Under the pieces are notes generated by a model. That model ran no database searches. It saw only the letters and a program-made list of their open reading frames with translations, and was not told where the DNA came from. A stretch of DNA of 64,000 bases from Panorpa germanica (taxonomy: Eukaryota > Arthropoda > Insecta > Mecoptera > Panorpidae): assembly GCA_963678705.1 (NCBI GenBank), contig OY783221.1:12834001-12898000 (forward strand), given 5' to 3'. Below, one piece after another: positions 41,183 through 53,224 of the stretch. The position numbers were made by a program, and so were the translations under genes. The stretch's first letter is position 1, and every line of letters starts with the position of its first letter.

Positions 41183-43280
41183 TAGGTATTTCATTTGATT
41201 TGGTTTATTTCACGGATTACAGTGCTTGGTCGTCAACAAGACAAAACATTTATTAGAGAAACAACTCTTTCTTACAAAATAAAGAAATAAAATAAAAAGA
41301 TTATAAAAATGTTCGAATGGTTAAATTGTCGCTTAGCAATAAATCTCGTTGAGAACCTGTAAACTTATTGCTCTTATGTTGACAACTCCCCCCCCCCCCT
41401 TTTTTCACCCTCGCACCACTATCACTACCCCAGTTTCGGTTTAAAGCTGCCACCAAGCTACGGAATGTAAAACGAATGTGTTTTATGAGACCCAATGGAT
41501 GTCATCTACAGTTTTTAAACAATAAATCATAATTCTACCCCAAAGTGGTTAGGGTGAGAGGTGGTGAGAGGGTTGGTCTACCCCAACAACATTCTTATTC
41601 TGTCCACAGTACAATGACTACTGAAATGTTGATGTTTAAGTTCAAACATACCACACAACCATCCCCTTCTCCACCGCACTGCCTTGTAATCCACCCTAGT
41701 AAACCTATATGACATAGAACGGGCGTTTTGGTGTTATCTTCTTAATGGCTGAAATATGCTAATGTAGATGTCCATTCATTCAAAAGCACTGCCTATTCGG
41801 AAACCCTCTTCCAGACACAGATTGAGAGTGGAGCGGCGGGGTTAGAAATTGGTTTATTTTCATTACCAAGCACTAAGTGGACTTTAAAGTACAAATATCT
41901 AATTAGTTATTGTGATACACGTATCTCACAGTAGCTTGAAGAAGTGGAGTGGATGCTACAGGCGCCGACTTTCAGGCTGTCAACTTCTTTATTTTTTTTA
42001 TTTTAGAATTTGAGGCAATTTCAACAACAAGGTCATATTCGCCTGAAGTAAATTTATTTAAGCACTTTTTTAATTTCTTCCGGATTGTCTGAAAGCATGT
42101 CCTTTAGTTCATCAGTGATGTTGTGTTTTGTTCGTTGAGTTTGATATTGTGGGCAGGTTACTAGGAGATGATGAACTGTTATTTGCGTCTGACAGTTGCT
42201 GCACTGCGGAGCTATTGTTTTACTGATTAATTATTGATGCGTCAATCTCGTATGTCCTGTTCATAGTCTGAAGATGGTTTTCTCCAATTATCTATTGCTT
42301 TGATAAGAAGTTTTCCACTTTTTTGTATTTTCCTTAATCAATTTCTATTTGTTGTTACTTATTTGCGTCCAACACTGGTTTTGAATTTGCCTCATAAAAA
42401 AAACAAGAGAATTTGAATGGAATGAAATTATTGAATCATAAAAAAGTAGTTGACAACCCCATTGACTCACCAGTTGGGGGTCTGGCGACCTGTTGTAACT
42501 TGTAACCCCTGTAAGAGTTCATCCAACATCAGTCGATGATAAACCCAGTGTAAAACAAACATTAATAGACAAAGCAGTTATTTTAGTTATAACAATGAAA
42601 TGGAACGTAGCTATAAGAAAATTGCAAAGTATTAAGAAACCCCTAAGACTTAAGCCAAGGGTAAATTTAATTAAAGTGAAATGGCAAATGAAAATTCCTT
42701 TAAAGTGCTATTAAATATAAGTATGGTCTCTACATTCGGCGGGTTTCTGGAACGAAAAATAGAAAATCAACAATTTGAGAGTCTTAATTGTAATAACAAA
42801 AAATAATAAGGATTATTTATTTGTCGTGGTAGTGTCTGTACGAAAAGTAATCATCCTTATAAAGAAAATGTAAATTTTTTTGAAAATTTCTTCTTTATTT
42901 TCAATAAAGTCTCTTGCTCAAAACACTTTTCCAGGGGTGCTCAATAGCTTCGATCCCTTCCTTAAAGAAGGAATAATTGAGCTCTTCAAAATATTTGCTT
43001 GCAAATCTTATACCACCGAGTCATTACTTCAAGTTTGCGAAGAGACGCGACTAAATTTGGCGAACAGCCATTCCAACTTAATTTAGCCTAGTGTTAATCT
43101 TCATAAAACAACACTTTCTTTTTTGATAAATGCAATTGTTTTTCTTCATTTCTTCATTCTTACGCTCTAACAGGCTCAGAAAATAGACTTTGATATCAGA
43201 TATTTTTGGAGTTACCCTCGTATTTCCATCCTGAATACACTTTCGGTAGATTTCTAAAATATTTGTTATAGGCTAAAATA
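41183..43280. other. Repeat-derived intergenic stretch
   Basis: Contains a poly-C run (about 41389-41398), a non-LTR relic (listed separately) and unrecognised AT-rich sequence. No supported gene. Confidence 0.45.
42000..42330 (-). pseudogene. Second non-LTR retrotransposon family, C-terminal relic
   Basis: The minus strand reads PQCSNCQTQITVHHLLVTCP, then QYQTQRTKHNITDELKDMLS, then DNPEEIKKVLK and a stop. The CX2CX8HX4C knuckle followed by the P-Y-R/N-hydrophobic pattern is typical of the C-terminal region after the RNase H-like domain in some insect non-LTR elements. It is distinct in sequence from the RYKRIWER family. Upstream parts are degraded. Confidence 0.6.
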
Positions 43281-43783
43281 TCATTCCCACTCACTGTTTT
43301 AATTTTATTTTATATTTTGTATATAATTTAAATTGTTTAGCATATGGCAATACGCGTAGTCATTCACAGTACCATTTTCAATTTAATTTAATTTTTAAGT
43401 TTTCTTCGTTTTCTTTAGAAGCTATACTAAATTAAGAGAAACTATATTATATTATAACCTTTAAAATGTGACAATCTGTCAAAATGCAGTAGGATTTATA
43501 TTTAAAAGAAATTCAATGTTTGTCAAAAATAAATAAGTAAAAACAATTTCTATTAGTAATTGTTATTAAAAACAGCAATTTTAATTATTCCACATTTAAT
43601 TTTGTTCAACTGTCGAACTGTCAAAATTTATATTACTAACGACGCTTGCGCGCCAACTAAATTAGCTAAACTCAAATTAAAACACGATTGTGATAAGGAA
43701 TGCTTATTCTGAAAACCTGAAATCTAGATTAAAATATTAAATAAAAACAGTAAATTAAATATCAAAACAGTGAGTGGGAATGA
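43281..43783. mobile_element. Inverted-repeat element with 20-bp perfect ends
   Basis: TCATTCCCACTCACTGTTTT at 43281-43300 is exactly reverse-complementary to 43764-43783, and weaker AT-rich similarity continues inward. It is 503 bp, has no coding sequence, and shows no clear target-site duplication. Confidence 0.6.
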
Positions 43784-44355
43784 GGCTTACGAGTAACGTT
43801 AGCTAAAACGTTCTTTTCATGTTAATGGTGATTCAGCAACGCTGCGCGCAAAATTATCTTGAGTAGTAGAATAACTATACCACTAATAATTAATACATTT
43901 TTAACTACCTTACTATATTTTTTTTATATACACCCGCCTGAATATAGACGAGGGAAAGATGAACGCCGGAAGGTACTTGTATTGTTATTGTTCTCCCTCT
44001 CCTCCCCATTCCTTTCCAACACCTGCTGGTGTCGTATTTAACACATTCACGATCACTGATACGTATACAATAGAAATCCATCAAAATAGGGGATGATAGA
44101 TACAAGTACAATGGAGAAAGGGTGGATATTTTGATATATGTTGTTACATTTTACGCTTAGTTAAGTAAATACTTTATTAGCTTGTAAAAAAATTATTAAA
44201 AAAAACTTTTTTGTTATGAAAATAATGAAAATGGTAATTGATTTTTGCTGTTATATGTCAAATGTTACGAACAGCTATTGCAGTATGCATTTCTAGTCTG
44301 CAAATGTCATGAGATTTTTAATATACATATAAAATGCCACCGCAGCGTTTTGATG

Positions 44356-45608
44356 TTAAGGTAGTTGTCACTGAATGCACAATTTTAACAAAACTTTTCT
44401 TAATTATTCTTTGATGAAATACAAATCATATGAGCCCATATATTTTAAAATTTTCACAATGTCATTAAGCTCTTTGTTTAGTTTAATTATTGCATTAGGT
44501 AATTATTACTTATTTATTTAAAATATTAGCCTAAGACACTTATTATACATATTAAATTCAACAAGTTTAAAGTCATTTGCAGGGCTGTCAGTTTTACAGC
44601 ACTAGCACTAGCTCATTTTCGAACTTCTCGCTAACTTCTCCCACATTTAAAATTGATCAAGCCGTTTTAATAAGGAAAGAATTCAAAATTATGGAGAATA
44701 CAAATTTTGCAGAGAATTTTTTTGTTCAAATTCCTAACGGAATCCACATACTTCATCAAAATTTGCAATGTTATAAAAATTGTAGTTACAGATCTAGCAT
44801 TACAGGAAGTCATTGACCTATTAAGGATGTATGAGCGGGGGATAGGTTTGAGCATTTGCGGGGTGAAGGGAAGAAAATTATCACGTGACGTGAATTTTAC
44901 ATTTGGCAACACAGCTTTTTTGTTTATTTTTTTCCGTGTGACATTTGAATAAATTAAAATTTTTGACATTTAAAAATGGATATACCTCAAAAGCTTGGCA
45001 AGAAAGTATTATTTTGCAAAAAACGACCACTAGAAATAGATAATAATTCAGCTAATATGTGTTTGGAACTAATTTTTGCTGTTACTATCACGTAATATTT
45101 ATTTTGACAGCTGTGAATGAGGTTATATTTAAATCTTTATATACCGTTTTTGCCGCTGCCGTGCTGTGACGCTTATTATAATAGTGCGACGTTGCCAAGT
45201 GTCAAATATGGCGAAAAATAATTTATAAAATATCATAATTTGAATTTCATTTCTAATTTTCTTTTCAGGATGAACGGTTACATAGTATTTTTAAAATATT
45301 GACGTGTTACGCCAATATTCATCTTTCTAATGCATAGTTTTTTTTATACTACACAATACAGAACATACTCATATTAATTGATTTATATATTGTACCCATT
45401 TCTCCATAAGAGCAATGTATTTAGCAATTAATTTCTTTAAAATATGAACGGTTACCTACCCTGAAATTTTAACAGTATATTCTTTGAGTAGGAATCTACA
45501 CGTAAAAAAAATTTGAGCCCTTAACTTGAAAATTATTTTCTCTCTCATACATCCTTAAACTGCCCTCGTATGTTTTTGAATCAGACTGTGAGTGAACAAC
45601 TACCTTAA
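44356..45608. mobile_element. TTAA-flanked inverted-repeat element (outer)
   Basis: Begins TTAAGGTAGTTGTCACT and ends with the inverted form AGTGAACAACTACCTTAA. TTAA at both ends is the target site used by piggyBac transposases. About 1.25 kb, without a transposase. A second TTAA-bounded element lies inside it. Confidence 0.5.
44821..45558. mobile_element. TTAA-flanked inverted-repeat element (inner, nested)
   Basis: Begins TTAAGGATGTATGAG and ends CTCATACATCCTTAA, a perfect 15-bp inverted repeat that includes TTAA. About 740 bp, lying inside the outer TTAA element. Further weak inverted similarity exists inside (TTTGGCAACAC at about 44903 against GTTGCCAAGTG at about 45190). Confidence 0.55.
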
Positions 45609-47186
45609 GGGAGGGTTTGAACTCTCTGCGACGTACATAGAAGTTAGTCGCCCTTGTATGCCTTGCACAGTTCAAAAGAGAATGTTCGTCCTCTATGACT
45701 TATAGAACAGTTACGTGAGCCGGGTTGCGTTCGATTTGGTTTTGGTTTCGGTTTGATTCGGATTAGAATAACTTGTGAATGATGAACTGTCTGTATGTCT
45801 GATCAAAGGTAACTGACCACACGATTATCCCCCATTTCAAACGTTCTACACTGATTTATTCAAAAATGATTCCTCAAACGGTTTTATTTTGGATGTTTAT
45901 TCAGAGTTCAGTGGATTTAAACATTGACGGACGATGGACAACCGATAAGTCATAAGGGGCATAAGAATAGAAAAATAAATAACATTCGAATTTAGTAACT
46001 AAAATAGGTTTTTAAATTTGAAAAGAATTTGACAATCAGTTTGAATACGGTGACTTCTTTATTTCAATTGTTTGGAGATTGGAGTGACATGATTATTTTG
46101 TACTACAAAATTATTTTTATTTTTATGGGATTTTTGGGGGATTTTTTTTTTAAATAAACGCTACAAATTGACATTTTGTCTATCCGGTTGATATACGTGT
46201 TGCATAATAAACGTTTGCTACTTTAGTGGCTGTATGTTAACTAAACAACGGCTTGAATACGGTGCGGGAAAAACGTCGACTTTTGAAAAGTTAATTCATA
46301 ATTTACAATCCATTTCAATAATTTAAGAATATGATAACAAAACTTTTGATATACTCTGGGCAAGTGCATTGACGTTTGACAAGACAAGACTACTGTGTCT
46401 TCGGGTTCGATACCCGGAAGTTATATACACTGGGTGTGGTTGTTAGCAAGTTAAATTCATTATGTACATACCTAATCATAGAGTTATTATGTAACGATGT
46501 AGCCCACAAAACGACACGACACGACAAAAACTGGCAACGTCGTAGATGATAGGACTAGGTTAAATAAATTGAATAAAAAGAAATAATTCCCAAAATCTGC
46601 TTCTTTAAGGCTTGAGACAATTTGGAACTGTTAAAATAGTATGATAAGGTGATTTTCATAAATCAATATTTGAACATAAGTTTAAAAAAATTGAAGAGAG
46701 AAAAATTAGGAATCACTAAGCTGACACATCAATATCTACTAAAAAAAGAATCTCCACAGTACAACATCTACTGATAACATGCAGAACATATAAAACCATC
46801 TCAGATAAATACTCAACATATCAAAAGACCATTACAAGATGTCACAGCGGACGACCTGATCAAAATTGCAGCACTACGACAGTTTCTCATCAAAACATTA
46901 ATTAAGTAAGTTATAAATGATATAACGAACGTCGAATATGATCTAGCAGTTGAAATCACCGTAAAACAATAAAGAAAAATAGTTCTCCAAAATTTTAAAA
47001 ATGAACAGCTGTTCGTTTCCCCTCTGTCTTCTGTCTATCAGTTGTACATATTTCACCAGATGGGAATATGTACAACTCCATACAGAACTCAAATTTATGA
47101 TTGTTGAAGGCATCAGTTTAGATCGCTTAGTGGAACGCGCCCTAAGCAACAACATTTTCTTTTGGTTAATAATTATTTTTTAATTT
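45609..47186. other. Intergenic, nothing recognised
   Basis: AT-rich sequence with no supported gene. A perfect T-arm-like CGGGTTCGATACCCG at about 46400 might be a Pol III B box of a SINE, but no tRNA fold or A box could be made convincing. Confidence 0.4.
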
Positions 47187-47430
47187 TGGTCTTTGTTTAG
47201 AAAAGGCAACTAGATTTTCTTTTCTATATCAGAAATATACAAGTACCATACCATTCCTAAATCGGCACAACATAAGTAAGTTTTTAAAGTAACTTACTCA
47301 TTTGTTGTTGCTGATGATTTAAGCCAAGATTAAACAAGCAAATTTTCGTATTTTACATTAGTTGAATGTAGAATTATAAAAAAAAACTTTAAACTGACGA
47401 TATCTCGAAAACCATGCGACTTTAACTAAG
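47187..47430 (+). repeat. Dispersed repeat, copy 2 (also at 1108-1500)
   Basis: Collinear with 1108-1500 but shorter. It ends in the same ACTTTAAACTGACGATATCT followed by CGAAAACCATG. Confidence 0.6.
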
Positions 47431-48547
47431 ATAATGTTAGGCTTATTCGATGCGTCTGAGGCAGGTATTTAAATTTTTAAGATGACCTTAAGCAAAAAAA
47501 ACGTCTGCAGTGTAAATGTATAATAATTATTTTCCAATACAATTAGTGAAGCATAACCCGTAAAATTTTCTTTCATAAAACGAAAAACTCTTTATTGATT
47601 GTAGAGCAAATCACTTAATGTTAAAACTTCTTAAACAAGACAGCGCGGTTATAGTTTCAAAAGATATTAAGGTTGATGGCGTGAAATTTAATAAAACTGA
47701 TAATTAATATTGAAGTAATATCCAAAAAAAAAAACTTAAAATGTTCCGCGTCACGTGAAAACAGAACCTGCCATACGTGTTCCTTAATCAAGAATGATGC
47801 AGCAAAGAAAAAGAAGAAAAAGAATACCTACCCCATTCTCTTACCCTTTATTCATAGACATTAGGGATGGAGCAAATATAGGATGGAAGATCCCAATATT
47901 AAATTTTTAATAAGTGATTTATTTTTTAATTTTCTTAAAATATGTCAATGATAAATAAAAATTTAGCATACGACATATCAAAATAGTTATCGTTAGACGT
48001 CGGTGAAGTACGCAGTCGATTCGAACTAGTGGGGTCAATCAAAATTAATTCGGTATTAAATCGAACTTTAAATTACATGGCTAATCAGAACATTTAAGCA
48101 AATATTCAAATGATAATAGATTGTATAAGTATTAAGTAACTTAAATATTATTATATAATATATAAATTTACCAATTAGTGTCTTATATTGCTGTTTTAAT
48201 ATAGGAAAATAAAACGCGAACGAACATCTAAAACCTCAATATTTAATCAAATTTCTGCCGTGCGAATTTGAATCGCATTTACTCTAAGTGTACTTTTAGT
48301 AATCCAAAAACGTATAAAAGGAATTATCAGAATTATATTTACTGTTGTTGGGTTTTGCTGTTATCAAATTAAATTGGTTGTCTATATACATAATCGTAAA
48401 TTTATTAGGCAGTGGCGCAGAGCATATATACGAGGCATAAGCTCAAACAAAATCCTATATTATAATGTTCCAACTGTATATTTCTATTCTTATATTCTTA
48501 TAGTCTTATATTCTTATATTCTTATACTCTTATTTGTTCGTTACGAT
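47431..48547. other. Intergenic, nothing recognised
   Basis: AT-rich sequence without supported genes. A (TATTCT)-like short tandem array lies at about 48480-48535. Confidence 0.4.
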
Positions 48548-48775
48548 TTTGTACGGTAGCTCGAAAACGGCTCCGCGCATTTTCTTGAAAATTACCTATT
48601 TCGTAGAGAAGAGAATTCTAAGACTTTTAGCGTTCTCGGATTTTTCCTCGGAGTTTACCACTGAAACAAACGCCTATTTTGAGAGTCTTGAGAAAAACTA
48701 TTATTGGAAGGAATAAAAAAATAGGAAAAACGCTGGACTAAATGTATCTAGCTTAAAGGAGACTATGTTGATTAA
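48548..48775 (+). pseudogene. Repeat joined to a mariner transposase C-terminal relic
   Basis: Bases 48548-48650 are the reverse complement of the end of the repeat at about 2845-2955. Immediately after, the plus strand reads ETNAYFESLEKNYYWKE and then, with a frame change, KKNRKNAGLNVSSLKETMLI, a broken form of the mariner transposase end (pattern AYFxxLxxxxYxxGIxKLExRWxKCxxLxGDYV). The nearby mariner at 60021-60410 carries the same region in better condition. Confidence 0.55.
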
Positions 48776-51158
48776 CAAAGGTTAGTTTCATAAAATACAT
48801 TTTATACGTAAATATCACATTTGTGTTTACTAGGCAATCTGGGATCTAGTAAACCACCGTTATTTTGGATAGTTGTTACTATACAACGTTCTAAGTAGCA
48901 TATACATTTTCTATAGAAGCTACATCAAAGCTTTTTGCTTTTCAAAATGCACCCTAACGTAGGTATACGTTCACGTTCACGTTCACGTTCACGTATATAC
49001 TCATAATATATCTGTTTTTAATAAACTGTGTATTGAACTTCTATACATTTTTCGTGCTTTTCTCTACATTTTTTTTCAGTCTGGGTTTCTTTTAAACAGT
49101 CTATATACATATATAGTACACTTTCTGTATAATGTAAAATGAACCTTACAAAGAATATATCTGGGAAATAAATATTAAAATGTTTTTCGACGTGAATAGA
49201 ATCCATTCATTACAAAGTTGAATTTTTTGAACAGCGATTCAAAGGTTCTAAATCTGCTGATTCAGCACAGGTAGAACATGAACCCTGTAATTAGCTTGTA
49301 GCAAGCTAGAAAGTTCCAAACTAAACTGCGTTTCAATCGATCTACTAGGTTTTTCATGAACTTATATGTAGGTGTTATTATTGCTTCACAATATTTATTA
49401 CTTTGATTTAATATACTGGAAATACAATTATTCTTTTATATCGAAAGTTATTTTAATTTATTTGAAAATAGACCACTAGCTTATATACTATAAGCGTGGT
49501 CAATGCCGTGAAGAAACTAAGTACGTTAGTCTTCAGAGAGGTGAACTAATCAAAAGAGAGAAATAGTTATTATCTTTACTTACTAAGTGCTAGACTAAAT
49601 CTGAGGTATTCTTAACCTGTTTAGCTTATATAGCCTTTTGTATAAGCATTGCAATTAATGCAGGTTTTAAATTGAAGGTTGGGTACTATTCCCCAAATTG
49701 TGGGAGTACCTGATGTCTATGAGGGCTGTGAAATAATGCTTAGTTTAAAAATAGCAGGAGTTGTACTTAGATTAATGTACACAGGGTGGTAATTCATTAA
49801 CAAGAAATAGGGTGGGCTATTTTTTTGTTTCTTATTGAAGTGATCATTATTACGATATTGGTAACACTATTACGCATGCTATATTGATATGTAGTACGAG
49901 TATTAAATCTGCGTTTAAGGAATAAATAGTTTTACGCTTGAAAATCGCGGGGAAATTTCGAAAAACCATTTTCAAACTTCAAAGTGATAGAGGTGTGTGT
50001 GTAAACCTGACTCTTATACACTTATTTTGTAACTTTTTCTACGACGTCCTGCGTCATGAATCGTAGGACTAGTGTAATTATAATTTGATAAATTAAAGAT
50101 ATTCATTTGTTTGGCAATATTAAATTCGGGCATAAATCTCCTGTATCCTCTACATGTGTTGCGTCACAATACATACATACCACGTACCGATACGACAGTA
50201 CGCTAAGTCAAACTTGTGTACTGGAGTTGTTTTGCATTGACATAATTTATCATGAGAGGAAACTTTTATTTTAATTTTTATCGATACACCACAGTTATGA
50301 AAGAGACTATTGCATTCAGTTTCATATCCCTTCCAGTCTGAGACGGCTGGTTGCATTTATAAGGTTCGGATAGGTTTGGCGTTGTGGCATGTATTTGCTT
50401 GGTTAAAATTCGCTGATATACGCCCGTATTCGGACGGCCTTGTCGCTTGCAGTGTGCGAGGGGTCATTACATTTACGTTACATTACATTACGTTTACGTC
50501 CGGTCAAAATTCGCTTAAATACGACAGGCCTAAGGTGTAGGCTACGACTGCGGTTTCAAGCGGCCAAACTAAGACAAATTCATACAGGATAAAATTGAAT
50601 TTGGATCATATTTATAGAAGTCGGATTAGTAAAACATAAAAACTATTTAGTGGAGAGAAAACAATACAACTCTTTAATCCCTGAAAAGTTGCAGTTCTGT
50701 ATCTCACGAAATTCTTTAGTTTTCTTGCAGCAGACTACATTACTATAGACTACAGACTAAACTATACAGACTACATAACAGACACGTAACCCACACTAAA
50801 AGCTTGGTAAAATAGAACCTTATATTCAACGAGCGCTCTGCAAAAGACTATAAATTGTTATTTATCTAATACGAAAGGTTCGAATCTCCGATCTAAGAAA
50901 CCTGAAACCATACGATCTCTACTTTAAATAAATAAACATAGAAACTGAATATTCCAAGAGGAAAAATATTTACATATAATTTTGAAACGATCTATTTAAA
51001 TAAATATGTTTATATATTTGGTAATACCTCGTTGGGGGAGAGAGCATCCCTTAAAGTTTAGACAAGAGATATGCAAGTATGATATTTAGTGGGGTGCGCC
51101 CCCTTTTTAAGATTTGGATTACGGTAATCGATTTTCTTAATATTAAATTTGTATGCCT
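48776..51158. other. Intergenic, nothing recognised apart from short repeats
   Basis: Includes four CGTTCA/ACGTTC units at about 48968-48993. It also holds one arm (49405-49490) of a dispersed repeat whose inverted copy is at about 54625-54740; shared blocks are GGAAATACAATTATT and GAAAATAGACCACTAGC. No supported gene. Confidence 0.4.
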
Positions 51159-51426
51159 CGTACAAACGGTGCGACATAAACATGCGACATCCAACATTTA
51201 TATATTTTCATTCATAAGTTGACATTATTTAGACATGAGTGTACTAAATTTGTTGTACTTTTAACGTACAGACTAGTGCGACATAAACATGCGACACTAA
51301 TAAGACACTCATGCTATTTTTAAAAATTCTAGGTATTATTTTTATAAAACAAGAGTGTGGACTTGTTGCACAACTTCCTACAACAAATGTTGGATGTCGC
51401 ATGTTTAAGTCGCACGTATGTGTACG
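51159..51426 (+). mobile_element. TGTCGCATG inverted-repeat element, short copy
   Basis: The left end is CGTACAAACGGTGCGACATA then AACATGCGACATCCAACATT. The right end, read inward, is CGTACACATACGTGCGACTT then AAACATGCGACATCCAACAT. These make TIRs of about 45 bases in a 268-bp element. Related to 6608-7070 in inverted orientation. Confidence 0.75.
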
Positions 51427-52673
51427 CAGCTTTACAAGCACAATTCAGAAAATGCTGGAAGATATAGACGTTTAAAATACTTGGAGTATAAAATAATAAA
51501 CACGTGTAACACTCAAATATTCCAGTCAAATATCGGTTTATATACAAAATGGTTTTTGTCAGTTATTTTAGCACTCGTCCATCTATCAAACTTGACAATC
51601 CGATCACTCCAAGTATTGTTTGTTTGTTCCCGCTGACACGTGTTTGTCACGGTGTTAGTTGTACTTTTTTAGACATTAAAACCAACACACTATTTGCATA
51701 CATACATACGTGGTGGAAAACAATAAAGACAAAGGGTATTGTATTACTCATTAATATTTAATAGGCCCTAAATATAACGCGATCATGTTCATATGTATAC
51801 TCGTATGTGTGAAAGTGATTTATTCCCGTAGTTCGTGTTTCTCTTCGGTCAGTTGACCGAAGTTCTCATTTTCATTCGTACAACAATATTAAAAATGACA
51901 ATGACTTGCAGTATTTAAAAGAAAACTATAAGGATAGTCAATAATACTGAATACTGATCTCAATATCACTTATATCCAGAGTCGAAATTTTAGACCTATC
52001 CTGATTCTAAAATGGATCTTTGCCCTTCTTTTCATCCTGAAAACAGTAAAGTAAACCTCGTCTCATCCTAAACGTTATTATATGACCCTCGCTTGATCCT
52101 AAATGAAACCATGGTTCTCGTCTTATTTTAAGTCTGAGTTATTTTATTACTGTGTGAACATTTAAACCTCATTACACGTATACCTGATTACGGAAGTACG
52201 ACATGGATTTTATTGTTATGGAATGGATGTGGAATAATGAGTTAGATAGAGATAGATAGTGCTATATTTGTCGTTTATAATATTTCACTTCACTTGGTAT
52301 TTAGATTTCGTTGAATAAAGATTTATCTTTGAGTGCTAATTAATAAATAAAAGTCAAATTTTACTTTACCTAACCTAACTAATATTTGTAATAGCAAGAT
52401 TATAAAACAAACAAGGAATCGAAAGTATTTGCAAAAATTGTAGAAATCGATTTTAAGTACATAAATCGTATTTTGTTGAATGTTTCCTTCTTTTTATATC
52501 ATGAATATTTTTTTTAATCAAGTTTAAATTTATAAAATAGTAGTGTTTACCATCGTCATATATAAATTTATATATAAAAATATAAATATTGGGAATTAAT
52601 TAATTATAAAAAATTACTATAATCGATATGTTATGTTACATATCGAACATATGTTATAAATTAAAAATTATAT
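51427..52673. other. Intergenic, nothing recognised
   Basis: AT-rich, with several short palindromes near 52555-52670. No supported gene. Confidence 0.4.
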
Positions 52674-53224
52674 TGTTACAAATTTGGCGAGGTAAAGATA
52701 TTTTCTCCAGCTTCTAACACCAAAGCTTACAAACTTATAAGGGCGCGTATGGGGGATGAATGTAGTCTAGTTCTCGAACCTTCTATTATATTTACAAACA
52801 CCACGCGCGCGACTTCGGTTCTTTTAATTACCGAGCGGAGTAATTATTTTCACTATACGGTCGCGTTGTATCTTAATAATTATAGAATAGTCACAATTGA
52901 ATGATAACATGGATTACACTATTTACAGACTTTTTACAACTATTTACAATTCCTGTTTAGTACTTCATTTCACTATCACTGTTGTTTTTGTTCTGATTCA
53001 CTGTTTACCACAGACTGACTCTCTATTTGTGACCAACTGACTTGGTACTCGGTATTCCAGTTACTTATATAGTCCCCGGTGTCCAATTTTAACTCAAATA
53101 GCAAAGATGAATCACTCTAGATAAACGAAAAATCGGCGCTGACTCAATGCCGAATTACAGGATATGCTGTACCGTAGAATTCTGGATTTAAAAGAGGATA
53201 CTCTATTAGGTTAATTGTACCACA
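52674..53224 (-). mobile_element. Probable solo LTR (Gypsy-type) with core promoter
   Basis: Read on the minus strand, the segment runs from TGTGGTACAATTAACC to GCCAAATTTGTAACA (TG..CA ends, about 550 bp). It contains CTATATAAG (plus-strand 53064-53072), about 31 bases upstream of an arthropod initiator TCAGTT (53035-53040). This is the arrangement of an insect LTR promoter followed by a transcribed R region. No adjacent gag/pol or second LTR was found and the flanking 4-mers do not match well, so the boundaries are tentative. Confidence 0.45.

Noticed and set aside
42880..43086. 68-codon ORF, possibly a transposase scrap on the opposite strand
   Set aside because: Minus-strand reading has several stops and only vague similarity to transposase-like sequence; not assignable.
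46385..46430. tRNA-like T arm CGGGTTCGATACCCG
   Set aside because: No acceptor, D or anticodon arm could be paired; at most a SINE B box.
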